Shown: positions 22,310 to 34,414, counted from the stretch's first letter. The stretch: 64,000 bases of DNA from Culex pipiens pallens (GCF_016801865.2 NC_068938.1:77279316-77343315), one strand, 5' to 3'. The notes: generated by a model from the sequence alone, not told the origin. Made by a program: numbers and translations.

Positions 22310-22590
22310 TAGATATTATCCGAATTAAACCTTGAGATGAAATTTACAGACAAGCTGATAAGTTCAATATGAACAGGTAGATTGAAATGAATAAAATCAA
22401 ATCAGGTTTTCTAATTATTATTGTTTGTATAATTTCAAAACATTGGTGCTAAAAAGGTAGGAAAATGATGACTTCCGCTTGTATTTAGGGAATTCCCGAA
22501 AAATTTAGAAATTTCTCGGGAAACGGGAAATATATTTTTCCGGGAAATCCAGGGAATTTCGAGATTTTTTCCTGGGACGGGAAATTGGAC
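22310..22590 (+). repeat. Dispersed repeat V, copy 2
   Basis: The inverted counterpart of 11876-12130. The right part (22490-22585) has repeated CGGGAAA/TTTCCCG blocks around GGGAATTCCCGAAAAATTTA, like the subterminal repeats of a DNA transposon. Ends are not defined. Confidence 0.65.
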
Positions 22591-24859
22591 GCTCTACATT
22601 GACCGCATCCTATGATGCAACTGGCTTCTTAGGGTCATTTTTAAACCAAATAAAAAAACTGAAATTGATTTTTCAGGAAATTAGCAGATTCTGTGGGAAG
22701 TGCTCAGATGGATAATATTTGATACAATTGATGCTTTGATTTGGTTAAAAACTGATTATATTTCAGATCGAACTCAAATTTCAACAAACATTGCACCACT
22801 CTCATCAGCAGCTATCTGCAATTCAATCCAACTGAATGCACACCCACAAAGCGCAACTCCACTAATCAACGCCCACATGCGGTTCACCAGCGGTCACCAC
22901 CAAAACACGTTCGTCATTAAATGCAACGTGGTTACGTCCGTCGGCGAAATGGCCGAGCTCCGATTGTGCCAGCACATAAACTTTTGATGGATACCTGTTT
23001 GTGGTGCAGCTTCTCAATATCGCTCCCAATCGCTGTCTATGTTGTGGCGTAATGAATATTGATGGCTCCTTTGCTTGGCCGGCCATGATGATGGCAGATG
23101 CACTTTAGTGAAATCTGTCGATGCCCATCAAGGTTGGCGTTCAAAGGCATTGATTTGCATTTTATAATTGGTAATTTGATCGAAGATGATTAAAAGTAAG
23201 GAAAATGTTTTCCACTGCTTTATTCGGATTGAGGGGGAGGTGAATTTGTTAGTTTTCCACCTGGTGAATTGTGCTTTTAAATCATGTAACAAGAATAAAC
23301 TTCAACCATCTAGTGGATTGGATTTTTAAAGATATTGAACAAAAGAGTTTACTTTCAAAAGTGTCCTTCCAACCAAGCAAAGGTGGCTTCCATCCGACAG
23401 GGGAAATAAATCGAAACAAACATCAAGTGGCGGAAAATTGCACGAGCGGATATTTGATTACAATTCTTGTTTGGTCCTCGGCAAACTCTTGTCTAACGGG
23501 CTGAAGAAGTTTTTCTCCTCTGGCTCTGGGACCTATTTTGATTTGTTTTCCCATCCATTTTTGTTCACATTTTTTTCCAGCTTGAGTTCCCTCTTGAAAC
23601 CAAGTGATATTTCCAGATCTGTCCAATCGTGAAATTAAACAGACAAACACAATTCCGTTCAGAACGACAAATGTGGCTGTATTTGTTCATGTTTGTAAGT
23701 GCTTTTTATGTCTTTGAACAACTCTAGAGTATGTTAGAGGTCCTATAAGTTATGGGATGCCCTGTGTTTGTAGAAAAACTAAATTTCAAGCCTAATTTTC
23801 AAAACCAAGAGAAATTATCATAAAATGGTTGAAACATTATAAAAATCATGCTACTACTTATAAAATTTTGCAAAATTTTAACGAATTCACGAAAATATTT
23901 GGGTGCTCGACCAAATCACACAAAACCGGCAAAAGTTACAATTATATAAAGTCAAATTTCTTTGAAGCATACATTCAACGAGTCATTTTCATGCTGCTGC
24001 TTCATGCAAATACCGTTTCTTGCAAATAAGTTCTTCAATCTCTCACTAAAATTACCCATAAACAGTGATTGATCGCCACATTTATTACGGTCGTTTCACA
24101 CCAACTAGCTGATACACCTGCCAAGCACCAGAGAAGTTTCTTTCTTTAATCGCTATAATCGAGCAAACGGAACTAACTTTTTCAATCGAAATTTTAACAA
24201 GCGTGATTAATCACTCGGTTTGTGAACAGGGCAGGGCAACATCCATCAAGAACAGGAATTTTCTAATTTCCACAGTCTCCACCGAAAAACCCAGAGTGCA
24301 CCACTATAAAAATGCAACCAATGAAAAGTCTTTCTGTACAATGGCGTGGAACGAGGAAAACCCCCCCACAAGATAAATTCACACCAGGTTTTATGACTTT
24401 TCCCCCCGCGTTCCAAAATGGAGTCCATTAGCCAACCAGCGCTGCCATCAGAGTGTGCGGGATATTTTTAGCGCGAGCGAGCTAATAAATCTACCGATTA
24501 TTGATATTTCGATCACGTCGTCGTCGGGACCTTCCTGCCTCATCAGTGGCCGTTCCCTGGCGCTGAAAGCGACCCCGAGAGCACCGGGCTTCCGGAGCCA
24601 CCGGAAACGAGCTCTCGAGCGGAGAAAGAGAACGAGCTGATGTGTTTCCATCACATTTGCAACAAAAAGGAAGCCTTGGAGTGGGGGTGAGCGAAGGATA
24701 CTTTATGTATTAGGGTAGAGTGGCCTTTGTTTGCTGTTTCAAATAATCATCAAAACATTTCCTAAAAACACATCAATAGGTCATTTTATAATCTACCTGG
24801 GCACTTAATTTTTTTCAAATGTCATTTACTTTTCATACACATGAGGTTGATCCCAGTTT
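22591..24859. other. Intron-like sequence with GC-richer islands
   Basis: No supported gene. 22790-23100 and 24430-24660 are noticeably GC-richer than their surroundings. The latter has a CGAGCGAGC/CTCTCGAGC-rich composition and short open frames on both strands. Both could be regulatory islands within an intron. Nothing identifies a product. Confidence 0.45.
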
Positions 24860-25712
24860 AAAAATAAATAGTACATAAATATCACATGAGGCAGGGTTGC
24901 CAGAACTTTTAACTACACCCAAAACTGGCAGCGCTAGTCCGAGAGAATGATGGTTTCGAGTCGAGAGAATAGTGGTACCATTCACGGACGCAGAGAACAC
25001 AGCTCGAGATGGGCAATAGAACTATTCTCTCGAGGTTCATTTGCAAAAAAAGTTCATCCGTCAAACAAAAAACCAAAAGTGTCGACAACGGGAATCGAAC
25101 CAGAGACCTTTGACAAACCAAGCCAATGACTTAGCTGCCTCGGCCACCACAGCTTGGTGACCAAGGAGAAGTCAGAAGTCGATGTATGACACTTGTTGGA
25201 GATTTATTGATTCAACTAACGAATGAACTCATTTGTTATGATGGTGTGAGTTGGTACCATTATTCTATCGATTTTGGCACTGAGCCCTCAATAAATTTTG
25301 AGAGAACGATTATCTCGACTCTGAATTTTGGGTGTATTAGAAGCTTCGGAAATGCCTTCCAACGACAGGTCAAATGATGAATACGAACATTGTTTTCAAT
25401 CAGATATGTGAGATCCAGCTTAAAAAAGGACATAAATATCACTTAAGTGGGCACTACTTAAGACAGGGTTACCAGATCTTAAACTTTTAGAATCATTGGA
25501 CAGATCTTTCAATTACGTATCCCATAATACCTAAAATGATGGCATTTCAGTCGATTTCAGGTTATTTAACTAACATCTGGATGTTACGTTGATACTTTTT
25601 GATATATTTCATTTTTAAACTTCTTAACGAAACTTCCAACAAAAAAAATACGATTTAATACGTGAAGGTTGGTCTAGGATCCACTAGGATTCACATATTT
25701 GCCTTCCTCTGT
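24860..25712 (-). mobile_element. Diverged family A copy carrying a SINE
   Basis: It contains two copies of the family A module CATAAATATCACTTAAGTGG and GACAGGGTT (near 24874 and 25430), the AACATCTGGATGTTACG region, and TTTGCCTTCCTCTGTTAGG at the right end. 25177-25384 is poorly matched. The SINE at about 24940-25156 lies inside. The left boundary is uncertain. Confidence 0.6.
25084..25156 (-). repeat. tRNA-like SINE head, Ser/Leu-like
   Basis: On the minus strand there is a box A match, TGGCCGAGGC (25137-25146), and a box B match, GGTTCGATTCC (25091-25101). The acceptor arm does not close, so it is a SINE head and not a tRNA gene. The SINE body probably continues left to about 24940 through repeated GAGAGAATAGT-type motifs. 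It differs from the SINE head at 9089-9158. Confidence 0.7.
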
Positions 25713-25880
25713 TAGGAAGGCAAAAAACAAACATAATTCTTTTGATAATTTGATACACAATCGCTCAAATATATCATTTAACCTATTCATTAGTATCACA
25801 AAAGATTCTCCGTTTCTTTTTGTGTGATGGAGTGGCATTTTAACACTAGCTAGGAGAGTAATCGGTTTGATAAAAAAAAA

Positions 25881-26613
25881 CTACCTTAATCCACCTATGG
25901 GGTTGATGCCTACCTCACTCTTTATCAACAATTGGCGATTCGATAGGATTGGATAAAATTTTTATTTAGCTTTTCTTAAGATCAGCAATAAAAAAAGTGC
26001 ATAAATATCACTAAAGTGGCCATAACTTGAGACAGGGTTGCCAGATTCTCAATGTTTTGGACTCGTTGGAAAGGTCTTTTGATTACCTAACCAACGGAGG
26101 GTCGGATGATGGATCCGGACATAGTTTAAATACATTTAAGTGAGATCCGGCTTCAAAAAAGTGCATAAATATCACTTAAGTGGCCATAACTTGAGACAGG
26201 GTTGGCATATTCTCGATGTTTTGGTTTCGTTGGAAAGGTTTTTTTATTTACCTAACCAACCATGTATAACATGATGGTATTTAAGTCGATTTCCGATCAC
26301 TTATCTAACATCCGGATAAATACAAAAAACATTTTTATTCATAACTTTTGAACTACTTATCGAAATTTTATAAAAATCAATAGGTACGTATGGGACCTCA
26401 AACCAAATCGAATGCAACTGTTCAGCCAGTGCTGAGAAAACTCATTGAGAATTTTGGTCACATACACACATACATACATACACACAGACATTTGTTCAGT
26501 TTTTGATTCTGAGTCGATAGGTATACATGAAGGTGGGGTGGGTCTACGAGCTTTCTAAGAAAAGTTCATTTTTAGAGCAGGATTATAGCCTTACCTCAGT
26601 GAGGAAGACAAAA
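25881..26613 (-). mobile_element. Family A repeat, copy 2, uninterrupted
   Basis: The reverse-orientation copy of the repeat at 13533-16506, without its insertions. It shows the empty sites for the nested MITE (TA at 26385-26386) and the foldback (GCAT at 26163-26166). It carries two tandem copies of the module with CATAAATATCACT and GACAGGGTTG, about 164 bp apart, and a CA/TA tract at 26461-26488. The right end is CCTCAGTGAGGAAGACAAAA. Confidence 0.9.
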
Positions 26614-27189
26614 GAATAAAAAAAACTTCTTTGGGATTTTGCTGAATTTTATTATAATTTTTCAGTTTCTTTGAGCATACATTTAAAAACACATTTTCGA
26701 AATGATTTCTCTGAAGTTTCAATCAACTCACGATTCACGGCTCATCCACTCTTACTCACATATTCAGCCATCGTTTGCCGAGAGTTGCGCTTATTTGACG
26801 GAAAACACAAACACAACAGAGCATGGAATCTCGCTCGTTTATCAATGTTCGTTTTATGGAGCAGCACGGAATTATTTAATGGAGCAGAAATTTCTATTTT
26901 GTAGTGAGTGATGCGTGATTTTGATGAACGATATCTACTTTTTTTTATTTAGTGTTGTCTCTTTTGAAAGCCACAACAACATCAGCATCACCAAGCTCGT
27001 CATGCAAAGATAATCGAATGTCAATTAACGGAAATTGGGTTTGAGAGATTTTTTGTGGGAATGGTGTTAAATGGCATTTATGGCAATTGCGTCACGTAAT
27101 CTGAGGCGAGAATCTAAAGTTTTAGCTAATAGAATAATTTATGGGAACCAAGCGTAAAAACTCAAGCTTAGATTATTGTTTTGTTAAAC
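26614..27189. other. Intron-like sequence, no supported gene
   Basis: Two overlapping plus-strand frames of 69-77 codons at 26671-26911 in a modestly GC-richer patch; no domain. Nothing else is evident. Confidence 0.4.
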
Positions 27190-27590
27190 GTTTCCCTGAG
27201 CCAAAATATGAGCAAAATTGGTCAACATTTACCCAATGACACTCTAGAGTGGAGTTTGCATAAGAAACATCAAAAAAATGTATGAAGAAACAGATTTTTC
27301 TGCGATTTTGTCAGCAGGTGGCGCTGTTTCCATTGAAATGTTCGCAAAACTGAGCTTCTTATTAGAACTTTGATGCTCTACTACTATTTAAATAAGCCAA
27401 AGTTTTGTATCTTGATCCTGAAAAAGTTATCTGCCTTTTAAAGAAGTCATTTTTTCATCAACTTTTTCTTAGTGTATCAATGTGTTGGTGTCTTTACCAA
27501 ACCATCTCAAAATTGGCACAGATGCTTAGAATAACCCAATAACTACATTTCTGCTTGTAGAGCAAGGGATCATTTATACTAGACAACCTA
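27190..27590. mobile_element. hAT-like MITE family M, copy 2 (older)
   Basis: Diverged copy of the neighbouring element. It shares GAGCCAAAATATGAGCAAAA, TGGTCAACATTTACCCA, TCAAAAAAATGTATG and the block ending in AACCTA at 27590. It is followed by CTGTGCAT, the same 8 bp that flanks the next copy. Its left end is too decayed to fix. Confidence 0.65.
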
Positions 27591-27598
27591 CTGTGCAT

Positions 27599-28070
27599 TA
27601 GGGTGCCCAGAATATGGGACTTTTTCTCAAAACCTCGCTCCACAAGCTGAATACTGTTCCTTGAGCTATTTTAGGACTCTGGGCCAAATATGAGAAAAAT
27701 CGGTCAACATTTACCCAGTGATACTCGAAGCTGAAGTTTTTATGGGAAAAATCAAAAAAATGTATGGAAAACCCAATTTTCTTACGGTTTGGTCTGCAGG
27801 GTGCGTTACTTTCATCCAAATATTCAAAAAAGTGAGATTCTTATGAAAAATTTAATGTTCTACAACTTTGTAGAATATACCAAAGCTGTAAAACTCGATC
27901 CTATAAAGTTATAAGCGATTTGCAAAAGTCATTTTTTTCACCAGCTTTAGGCTGGGGTATCAATGGGTTAATTTCAATCAATTTCGCTCAAAATTGCACA
28001 GATGCTAAAAATAACCCAAAAATTCGTTTTCCGCTGGTGGAGCAGGAGGTAATTTATTATGGGCGCACTA
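27599..28070. mobile_element. hAT-like MITE family M, copy 1
   Basis: 472 bp that starts TAGGGTGCCCAGAATATGGG and ends with the loosely complementary TATTATGGGCGCACTA. It has perfect 8-bp target duplications, CTGTGCAT, at 27591-27598 and 28071-28078. A TAGGG-type terminus and 8-bp duplications are typical of hAT elements. It is non-coding. A third, truncated copy is at about 55282-55380. Confidence 0.88.
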
Positions 28071-28078
28071 CTGTGCAT

Positions 28079-28510
28079 CTTTCAAGGTCGTAGGTATAGA
28101 TAACACAACTCGATATTTTTAAATTTATGTCAGTAAACGCTTCAGTTTCGTCGATTTTTGCTCTCTGAACACGCTTCAATTGACACGCTTGAATTTTAGT
28201 GAGTTGCAATTTGAATGATTTCTTTTGTGAAAGAATAAAGTTGTAAATTTCGGGTACAAATGATATGATTCCGTACTGAGAAGCCATGTATCTCCATGGT
28301 TTTATCTTGAGAAAGAAAAATTCATTGCAGGTACCTGATTTCTTAGAACGATTCCATAGCATTTATATTGGAAATTTACAACTTCATTCCTTCGCAAAAG
28401 ATTCATTCAAATTGCAACTCTTTCGATCGGAGTTGTTCAGGAAGCCCAAGTCAATCATACCTTGACGAACCCCAACCAGAAAAATCAAAATTATGTGCTC
28501 TAACATGGTT
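28079..28510. repeat. Imperfect inverted repeat, no gene
   Basis: GAGTTGCAATTTGAATGATT then AAAGTTGTAAATTTCGGG (28199-28255) mirrors AAATTTACAACTTCATTCC then GATTCATTCAAATTGCAACT (28374-28420). Short ORFs on each strand (101 and 63 codons) are by-products of this foldback. Confidence 0.6.
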
Positions 28511-28690
28511 AAAACTGCTGTCCCAATTCGCCCCAGTTGACGGTACCGTAACCAATTAAACCACGGCTGCTACCATGGCGTCTTTGAGCAAAATTTGTCC
28601 AAAATGCGCACGATCATTTTGGACAAATTTTGCTCAAAGACGCCATGGTAGCAGCCGTGGTTTAATTGGTTACGGTACCGTCAACTGGGG
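28511..28690. mobile_element. Perfect palindromic MITE between MITE ends
   Basis: 28531-28606 and 28615-28690 are perfectly complementary over 76 bp with an 8-base loop. Within it, CCGTAACCAATTAAACCACG and its complement are bounded by TA (28544-28545, 28676-28677), so a 130-bp hairpin element (28546-28675) appears inserted at a TA. The left flank CTGTCCCAATTCGCCCCAGT, then TGACGG, is the end of another TA-type MITE also seen at 45373-45459. The right flank CCGTCAACTGGGG repeats that end in inverse. Confidence 0.85.
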
Positions 28691-29751
28691 CAAAGACAAC
28701 ACGATCAGGGCGATTTGGCGTATATTGATTTCCATAAGCTTTGAAAGCAGGGCCGTAGCCAGGATTTTTGTTCGGGGGGGGCTCGGGATCAAAAATTCAA
28801 AGGATATGAAAATCAGCAAATCAGAAATACCATTTGTTTAAATTCACCTGGTGAACGGTATAATTATTGAGACGAATTATAAAACTGTAAAATAATGTAT
28901 GCAAAAAAGATTTTAAAAAGCTTCATCCATGTTTAAAAATATTTAAATTGAAGAAAATGCTTCATCAAAAATCCACTTTTTTCATGTAAAAGGACTTGAA
29001 AAGAAAGTGATTTTCCTACGTTTTCTTGGATTGTTGAAATTTCAACGAATTTCAAGAAAAACTGTCCGCTAGCAAGTTATCGTTAAATTTAAAATATACC
29101 CTGAATAAATTTTTAATAAAAAAAAAAATGCCCGAAGAATGTTAATTTATCTCACTTATGTATAATTTCGTTTTTCTACAAATCTGGATGAAAAACTTAT
29201 GAACAAATTGGTAAATTTCTACTTTCTAATTTAAAACCGTCTAGATTTAAATTTTTAGCTGTGTGTATATTTTGATGACAAATTTTATAAATAAAGACTA
29301 TGAACTGTAAAAAAATGAAGCACGATTTTTAAATAAAATAAAACTCATAACTTAACTTTTCTTGAAATTTTCTTTAAAAAACATTAACACTGTTTTATTT
29401 AAATTGATTTAAGGCTATTGAAGCTTTTGCTTATTTCCTTAAACTAATGAAACCTCTCCCAACTAAAAAAAGTTTAATTACTGGTTGAATTGAATGTATA
29501 AAGAGATATTAAGAAATGCTAAAAAAATATAAACGCCACAATATTTGCTGAAAAAAATCTATTTATTGAAAGCAAGCTAAAATCATAGTTTGATTTCCTC
29601 GATTAAACCAAAAAAAATTGCTAAAAAATTGCTCCAGAATTTTGAGCATTGATAAATTTTTCCAAATTGTTGAAAAAATATAAATCAGATCCTTTCTTAA
29701 AGTTTTTTATAGCAAATAATAAATAGTTGAGTGCTGTCAACATTGTATATA

Positions 29752-30379
29752 CCGTCAGTGGGGGTGACATTGGGTCTGGGGGGTGAGATTGGGTCAAAGT
29801 GATTTTTTACGGATTTTACTATTTCTCAGGTTCTTCTCATTGAAACTGAATTCTGTTAAAAGGGTTGTGTAGTGGACATCTTAAGATGACTTCGATGAAA
29901 AAATCTCGTTCCTAGAAAAAATCCTGTTATTTTGGCAGCTGTCTAAAGTTGAGGTACGTTTTTGGCCAAAAATGACTTCTCGAAAAAACATTTTTCTAAT
30001 ACTTTTGTTAGAATTGCTCGAAAACTACCCAAATGTTTGAAAATCTCCACTTCAAACATTGTAGCATGTCAATACGATTCCCTCGAACAAGAAACACTGT
30101 TGGATGACTTGTTTTTACCATATCGTTGTATTTGAGCATCATTTTAGTTTCATTTGACCTAATGTCACCCCCTCTAAGGGGTGAGATTGGGTCAATTTTC
30201 AAACTATTGGCATTCAAGGTAGTGTTCATCAAAATCCACCATATTTTGGGAAAATGTCAGTAAACTATCTAAGAACAAATCTACGTTGAAAGATTTTCGA
30301 TGTTGTTTAAATTGTTTTTGTTATTAAGAAATTACGAGAGGTGTATCGTTTTTTGACCCATAGTCACCCCCACTGACGG
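29752..30379. mobile_element. TA-type MITE family E, copy 1, nested in the hAT-like element
   Basis: 628 bp with a perfect 17-bp inverted repeat, CCGTCAGTGGGGGTGAC, and TA flanks (29750-29751, 30380-30381). The left subterminus has GAGATTGGGTCAAAGTGAT. An inner mirrored block, TAATGTCACCCCCTCTAAGG then GGTGAGATTGGGTC, sits at about 30160-30195. Confidence 0.93.
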
Positions 30380-31928
30380 TAGTTATATAGTTCAATGTAA
30401 TAATCTATGAATTCATAAAAAAAAACATTTATTTAAAAAAAATACGTCTTTTCCGATTTTTGACCAAAAATCCTAAATTCACAGTAATCTTTAAAGAGCA
30501 CTATTTCATTAAAAAAGCTAAAATAAACACTATCCAATGTATTGAAAATAGTATACAAACAATTAAGCAAAGTTCTCAAATGAGAATTTGATTTAAAGAT
30601 TTTTCTACTCGTTCCTGAGACACAGCTTCTTGAAATTTAAAATAAAATTGTAAGATGAAAAATATAAATACATAAGTTACGGAAATTGCTTTCCGCATAA
30701 TTGATCGACGCCACCAACATAGTCAGCACAGCCGACAACAGTAACCCAAACTGCGAACAAAGCTAAACTTCGTTTACCTCGCCGCGATTAAAGCAAGTAG
30801 CTCGATTAATGCTCAATAAGCAAAACCTCAGTACCTCGTGTGTGAGGCCCTGGGGGACTTTTCGATTACAATAAAATCAGAACGTTTTGGACAGTCAAAC
30901 TAACCACATCAGTGTTATTTATTTGGCGAAATATCTTCCCTTCTACAATGGACGTTTTATAACTCATATAATTACGATTAACACATTGAAATCTTCAATT
31001 ACTTTTATTGCTCTCCGAACTGTTTTTTAATCTGAAATGAGTTTTGATAGAAAATATGATTTTACATGAAAATAGGAGCAATATGAATGTTTTACTAAAC
31101 TGTTGGTTAACATGGTTGAGTTGGTTCTAGGAACGGCTAATGCTCTCTTAATCTTTTTTAGCAAAATAAAAAAAATACATATCACAATATTTTTTTCATT
31201 TCCCTCATATAACTAATAAAAATGATTTAAAATTATATAATATCGTGACTCTGGAAACGAAATCCTACAATTTTTAGGATTTAGAAATTGTTTATTTACG
31301 AAATCTGGTTCAATGAAAAGTCAAGAAAACTTGACATAAGAATGTTTAAAACAATGAGATATTTCCTGTAAATCTAATCTACGTCTGACATTTTGCTACT
31401 AGAACCATATTTAACATTCAAAAGGAAATAAACAAAAAGTTTTGCCCTATCATGCTAGTACGAAGCACGGTAGTAACGTAAAATTCCAAATAAAAAACGC
31501 TCAAGCAATGGACAACGAAAGGGTCACGAAAATATTTTTGTCAGGCGGTAAGCAGCTGAAAGGGAACATAATCAAAAAGTGGCGTTTGACGTTTCTTCGC
31601 GCGCTAATTGTGTGCAATATTTTTTGATGAAAAAAATCAAATAACTTGAGTTTGTTGATTTGAATGCGACTGAAAATTAGAAACGTTTGAAAAATGTTGT
31701 ATATGTTAAAAAAATATTAAAAATACATAATTTCCTAAAAACGCAGAGTCAAACATTTAAAGGATAGAATTTGTTTTTTACTGAGAGTGAAGTTAAAGAT
31801 TAGGGAAAGCCATTAAAATAATCATTTAATTTTCGGGAAAAAACTGAAAAACTCACCAATTTATAAATTGTAGAATAAAATAATAAATAAAAATATAGTC
31901 CATTTAAAATGAAAAAAAAAAACGCAAA

Positions 31929-31996
31929 ATTTAAAAAAAATAGAAAATTTAAAATTTAGCGGATTTAAAAAAAATAGAAAATTTAAAATTTAGCGG
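31929..31996 (+). repeat. 34-bp direct tandem duplication
   Basis: Two identical adjacent 34-bp units, each beginning ATTTAAAAAAAATAGAAAAT and ending in TTTAGCGG. A recent local duplication in AT-rich sequence. Confidence 0.9.
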
Positions 31997-32132
31997 ATTT
32001 AGAGATTTCAAAATTCTGTAATTTAAGAATTTTTAAATTCAAATGTTCCAAAATACAAAGTAAAAACACTTTGAAATAAATAAAATGAAATATAAAATTA
32101 TTTAAATTGTGAAATTTTCAAATTTAAAATTA

Positions 32133-32202
32133 GGCCGCTGCGAATATTTTTGATTAAATTTATATCTCTCGATTCTGGCCAATGTCGAGGGGGCGGGGCA
32201 AA
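32133..32202 (+). mobile_element. Solo end of MITE family W
   Basis: GGCCGCTGCGAATATTTTTG, then TTAAATTTATATCTC, resembles the terminus of the element at 50189-50345 (GGCCGTTGCAAATATTTTTT). A G-rich GGGGGCGGGG follows at 32189, as in that element's interior. Only one end is visible. Confidence 0.5.
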
Positions 32203-34414
32203 AGCAAATAAAAAATATATAAAAAAATAAATTATAAAATATGGTTTTATTTTTTTAAATGTGTTTTAAAATGCATTTTGTACCAGTTGTTTTGCATCCA
32301 AAGTTTTCAAAATATCCGGCTAGTGACGAAAACTTTTTTTCTGTACTGTACATCGAAATTTTAGAAAAAATAAAATATTTTCAGCGAGGCAAAACATGTC
32401 GTATTTTTGACGCAAGAAAATGCACTTCATTTTGTTTTCTACATAATGGTGTGAAGTTATTTGAAACAAATGTTTTATTTGTCCTTCGATTTTTCGGACA
32501 AGTTGCAGGAGGGACAGAAATATGAAATTAAAAAAATATATTTAGATTTTTTTATTATTAAAAATTAAAACTCTGAAATTATAAATCTTAAGATGCTGGA
32601 AATTCAAAAATTCAGAAAGACTAAAGTTTGAAAACAGAAAAGTATAAAAATAAAATATTAATCAGAAATTAAATAATGAGAAAATTCAAAAAATCACTTA
32701 AAAAACTTCCCAAATATAAATTCCATAATAAATTCAATAATTAAAAAAGTATTCAAAATAATAGAAACAATATTTTGGGAATTTTTAGTTTTAATTCAAT
32801 GATTTTTTCCATTTTGAATATTTTAATCATTTAAAATTTTTCCCTCAAGCTGATACGCATTTCGTTGTTATTAACACGGACAGAAATCCTGCAAGCTAAT
32901 CCGGAACTCTAAGTTGTTGAATTTGTCAACATTGAAATGTTTCCAAAATCGTAAACATTTTTTTCGATTTTGAAAAACAATCTTGTCAGTATTGAAAAAA
33001 TTTACAGCGAAATCGAAAAAAAATGTTGTAGATTTTGGAAAAATTTCAATGTTGGCAAAATCGGCAATTTAGAATAACAGGATTTCTTTCTGTGAAGGCT
33101 TCACTTAGTAGAAGTATTTTAGAAATTTTGAATAAAAATTGGAGAGTGACCACGGTGGAAACTAAAAAATGTGACCAAAAGAACTCTTTTTGGTTTCAGA
33201 AATACTCTTTCACAAGAAGGTAAACATTAAAAAATACACAGACATCTCTCAAGCATTTCACTCGAAGGCCTCAGATATAAAACTCACCAAAAATTAAAAA
33301 AAAACTTTAAACATGAAAATTGGGACGGTATTTCTGATTATAGTCTAAATTTAATAAAATGTTCTTCATATCAAATGCTCAAGATTTCCAATACAAAATC
33401 CGAATATTTGTGAAAAATAAGGTATATTTTGAAAAATGTTGCAAACAAACCTTTTGGAAATATACTGAAGGTCCCCAAAAGAAGTAATCGAATCATGAAA
33501 AATAAAAATGGTATTTTTATTAACTTGATGTTAAAATCAAATTCGGCTTCTGCCACCTCATTTCAGTCAAATTCAATCACCGCCATTATGACCGCTTTCT
33601 CAAAATCACTTTAGAAAAGTGCCGTACTTAAGCTCGAAAATCAAAAATAACACACAATTTTTTCGTGATTCGATTTTTCGAAGTCAAATTATTGCAAGTT
33701 CTGCGGGAAATCGAGGCTGGGCTGAACATTATTTGACCTAGGCGCTCTTTTAGACACTTGTTCTTCTTTCTTCTTTGAAAGATAGCCCAGCGTCTCAGTG
33801 CAGGATAGATTTTGCACCAAAGTAAAACGATGTTCAAATATGCAGCTCAATTGTTAAATATTGGATCTATATTCCACAAAGTTTTTGCCCGGCAGTGGAC
33901 GCAAAAATTACATAGTTTGATCAATGTATTCTAGATTCTCTATCTAAAAATCTATATCTGGGAGAATGAAAGAGAACACACAATCATCGATTTTAGATTA
34001 TTTTTTTTCGATAGTACATAATAAAAAAAAAATATGGGAAAATTTCGGGGGGGGCTGCAACCCGGTAGCCCCCCCCCTGGCTACGGGCCTGTTTGAAAGA
34101 AATTCAGAAATCCGTTTAGGTGAAGCCGTCAATCATTTTAAAAGAAAACTGACCATCACTCTAAAATGCTCTGTATTTAGTCTGATTTTACGATTTTTTG
34201 CACCAAAATGAATCGTAATGATGATTTTCATTATTTTACAAGTAAGTAGAAAATCGCTACCAAAAAGTAGCAACACGTGCTGGGTACTATTCTAAACAAA
34301 AACTTGTAATAATTTAAATTAAGTATCGTAATGTATGGTGACATTGATATGATATCAATTTATTTTTTCATTTTAATTGAAATGGTAAAACTTGGCTCAA
34401 CATTCTTATTTTAA

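Larger units (their letters stand above)
28748..34091. mobile_element. Large hAT-like element, 5.3 kb, no transposase seen
   Basis: The ends CAGGGCCGTAGCCAGG and CCTGGCTACGGGCCTG form a 16-bp inverted repeat with one mismatch. It is flanked by identical 8-bp duplications, TTTGAAAG, at 28740-28747 and 34092-34099. Both ends continue into G-runs (about 28775 and 34047). CAGGG termini and 8-bp duplications point to hAT. The interior is extremely AT-rich, has no transposase-like ORF (longest about 88 codons) and carries a nested TA-type MITE at 29752-30379. 30690-30880 is GC-richer, which is unusual inside a decayed element and could be captured sequence. Confidence 0.8.

Noticed and set aside
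25084..25156. Functional tRNA-Ser/Leu gene on the minus strand
   Set aside because: Acceptor stem does not close and length is too short for a long-variable-arm tRNA; SINE-derived.
28748..34091. Coding remnants of a hAT transposase
   Set aside because: Scanned the small frames (61-88 codons); none resembles a transposase or dimerisation domain.
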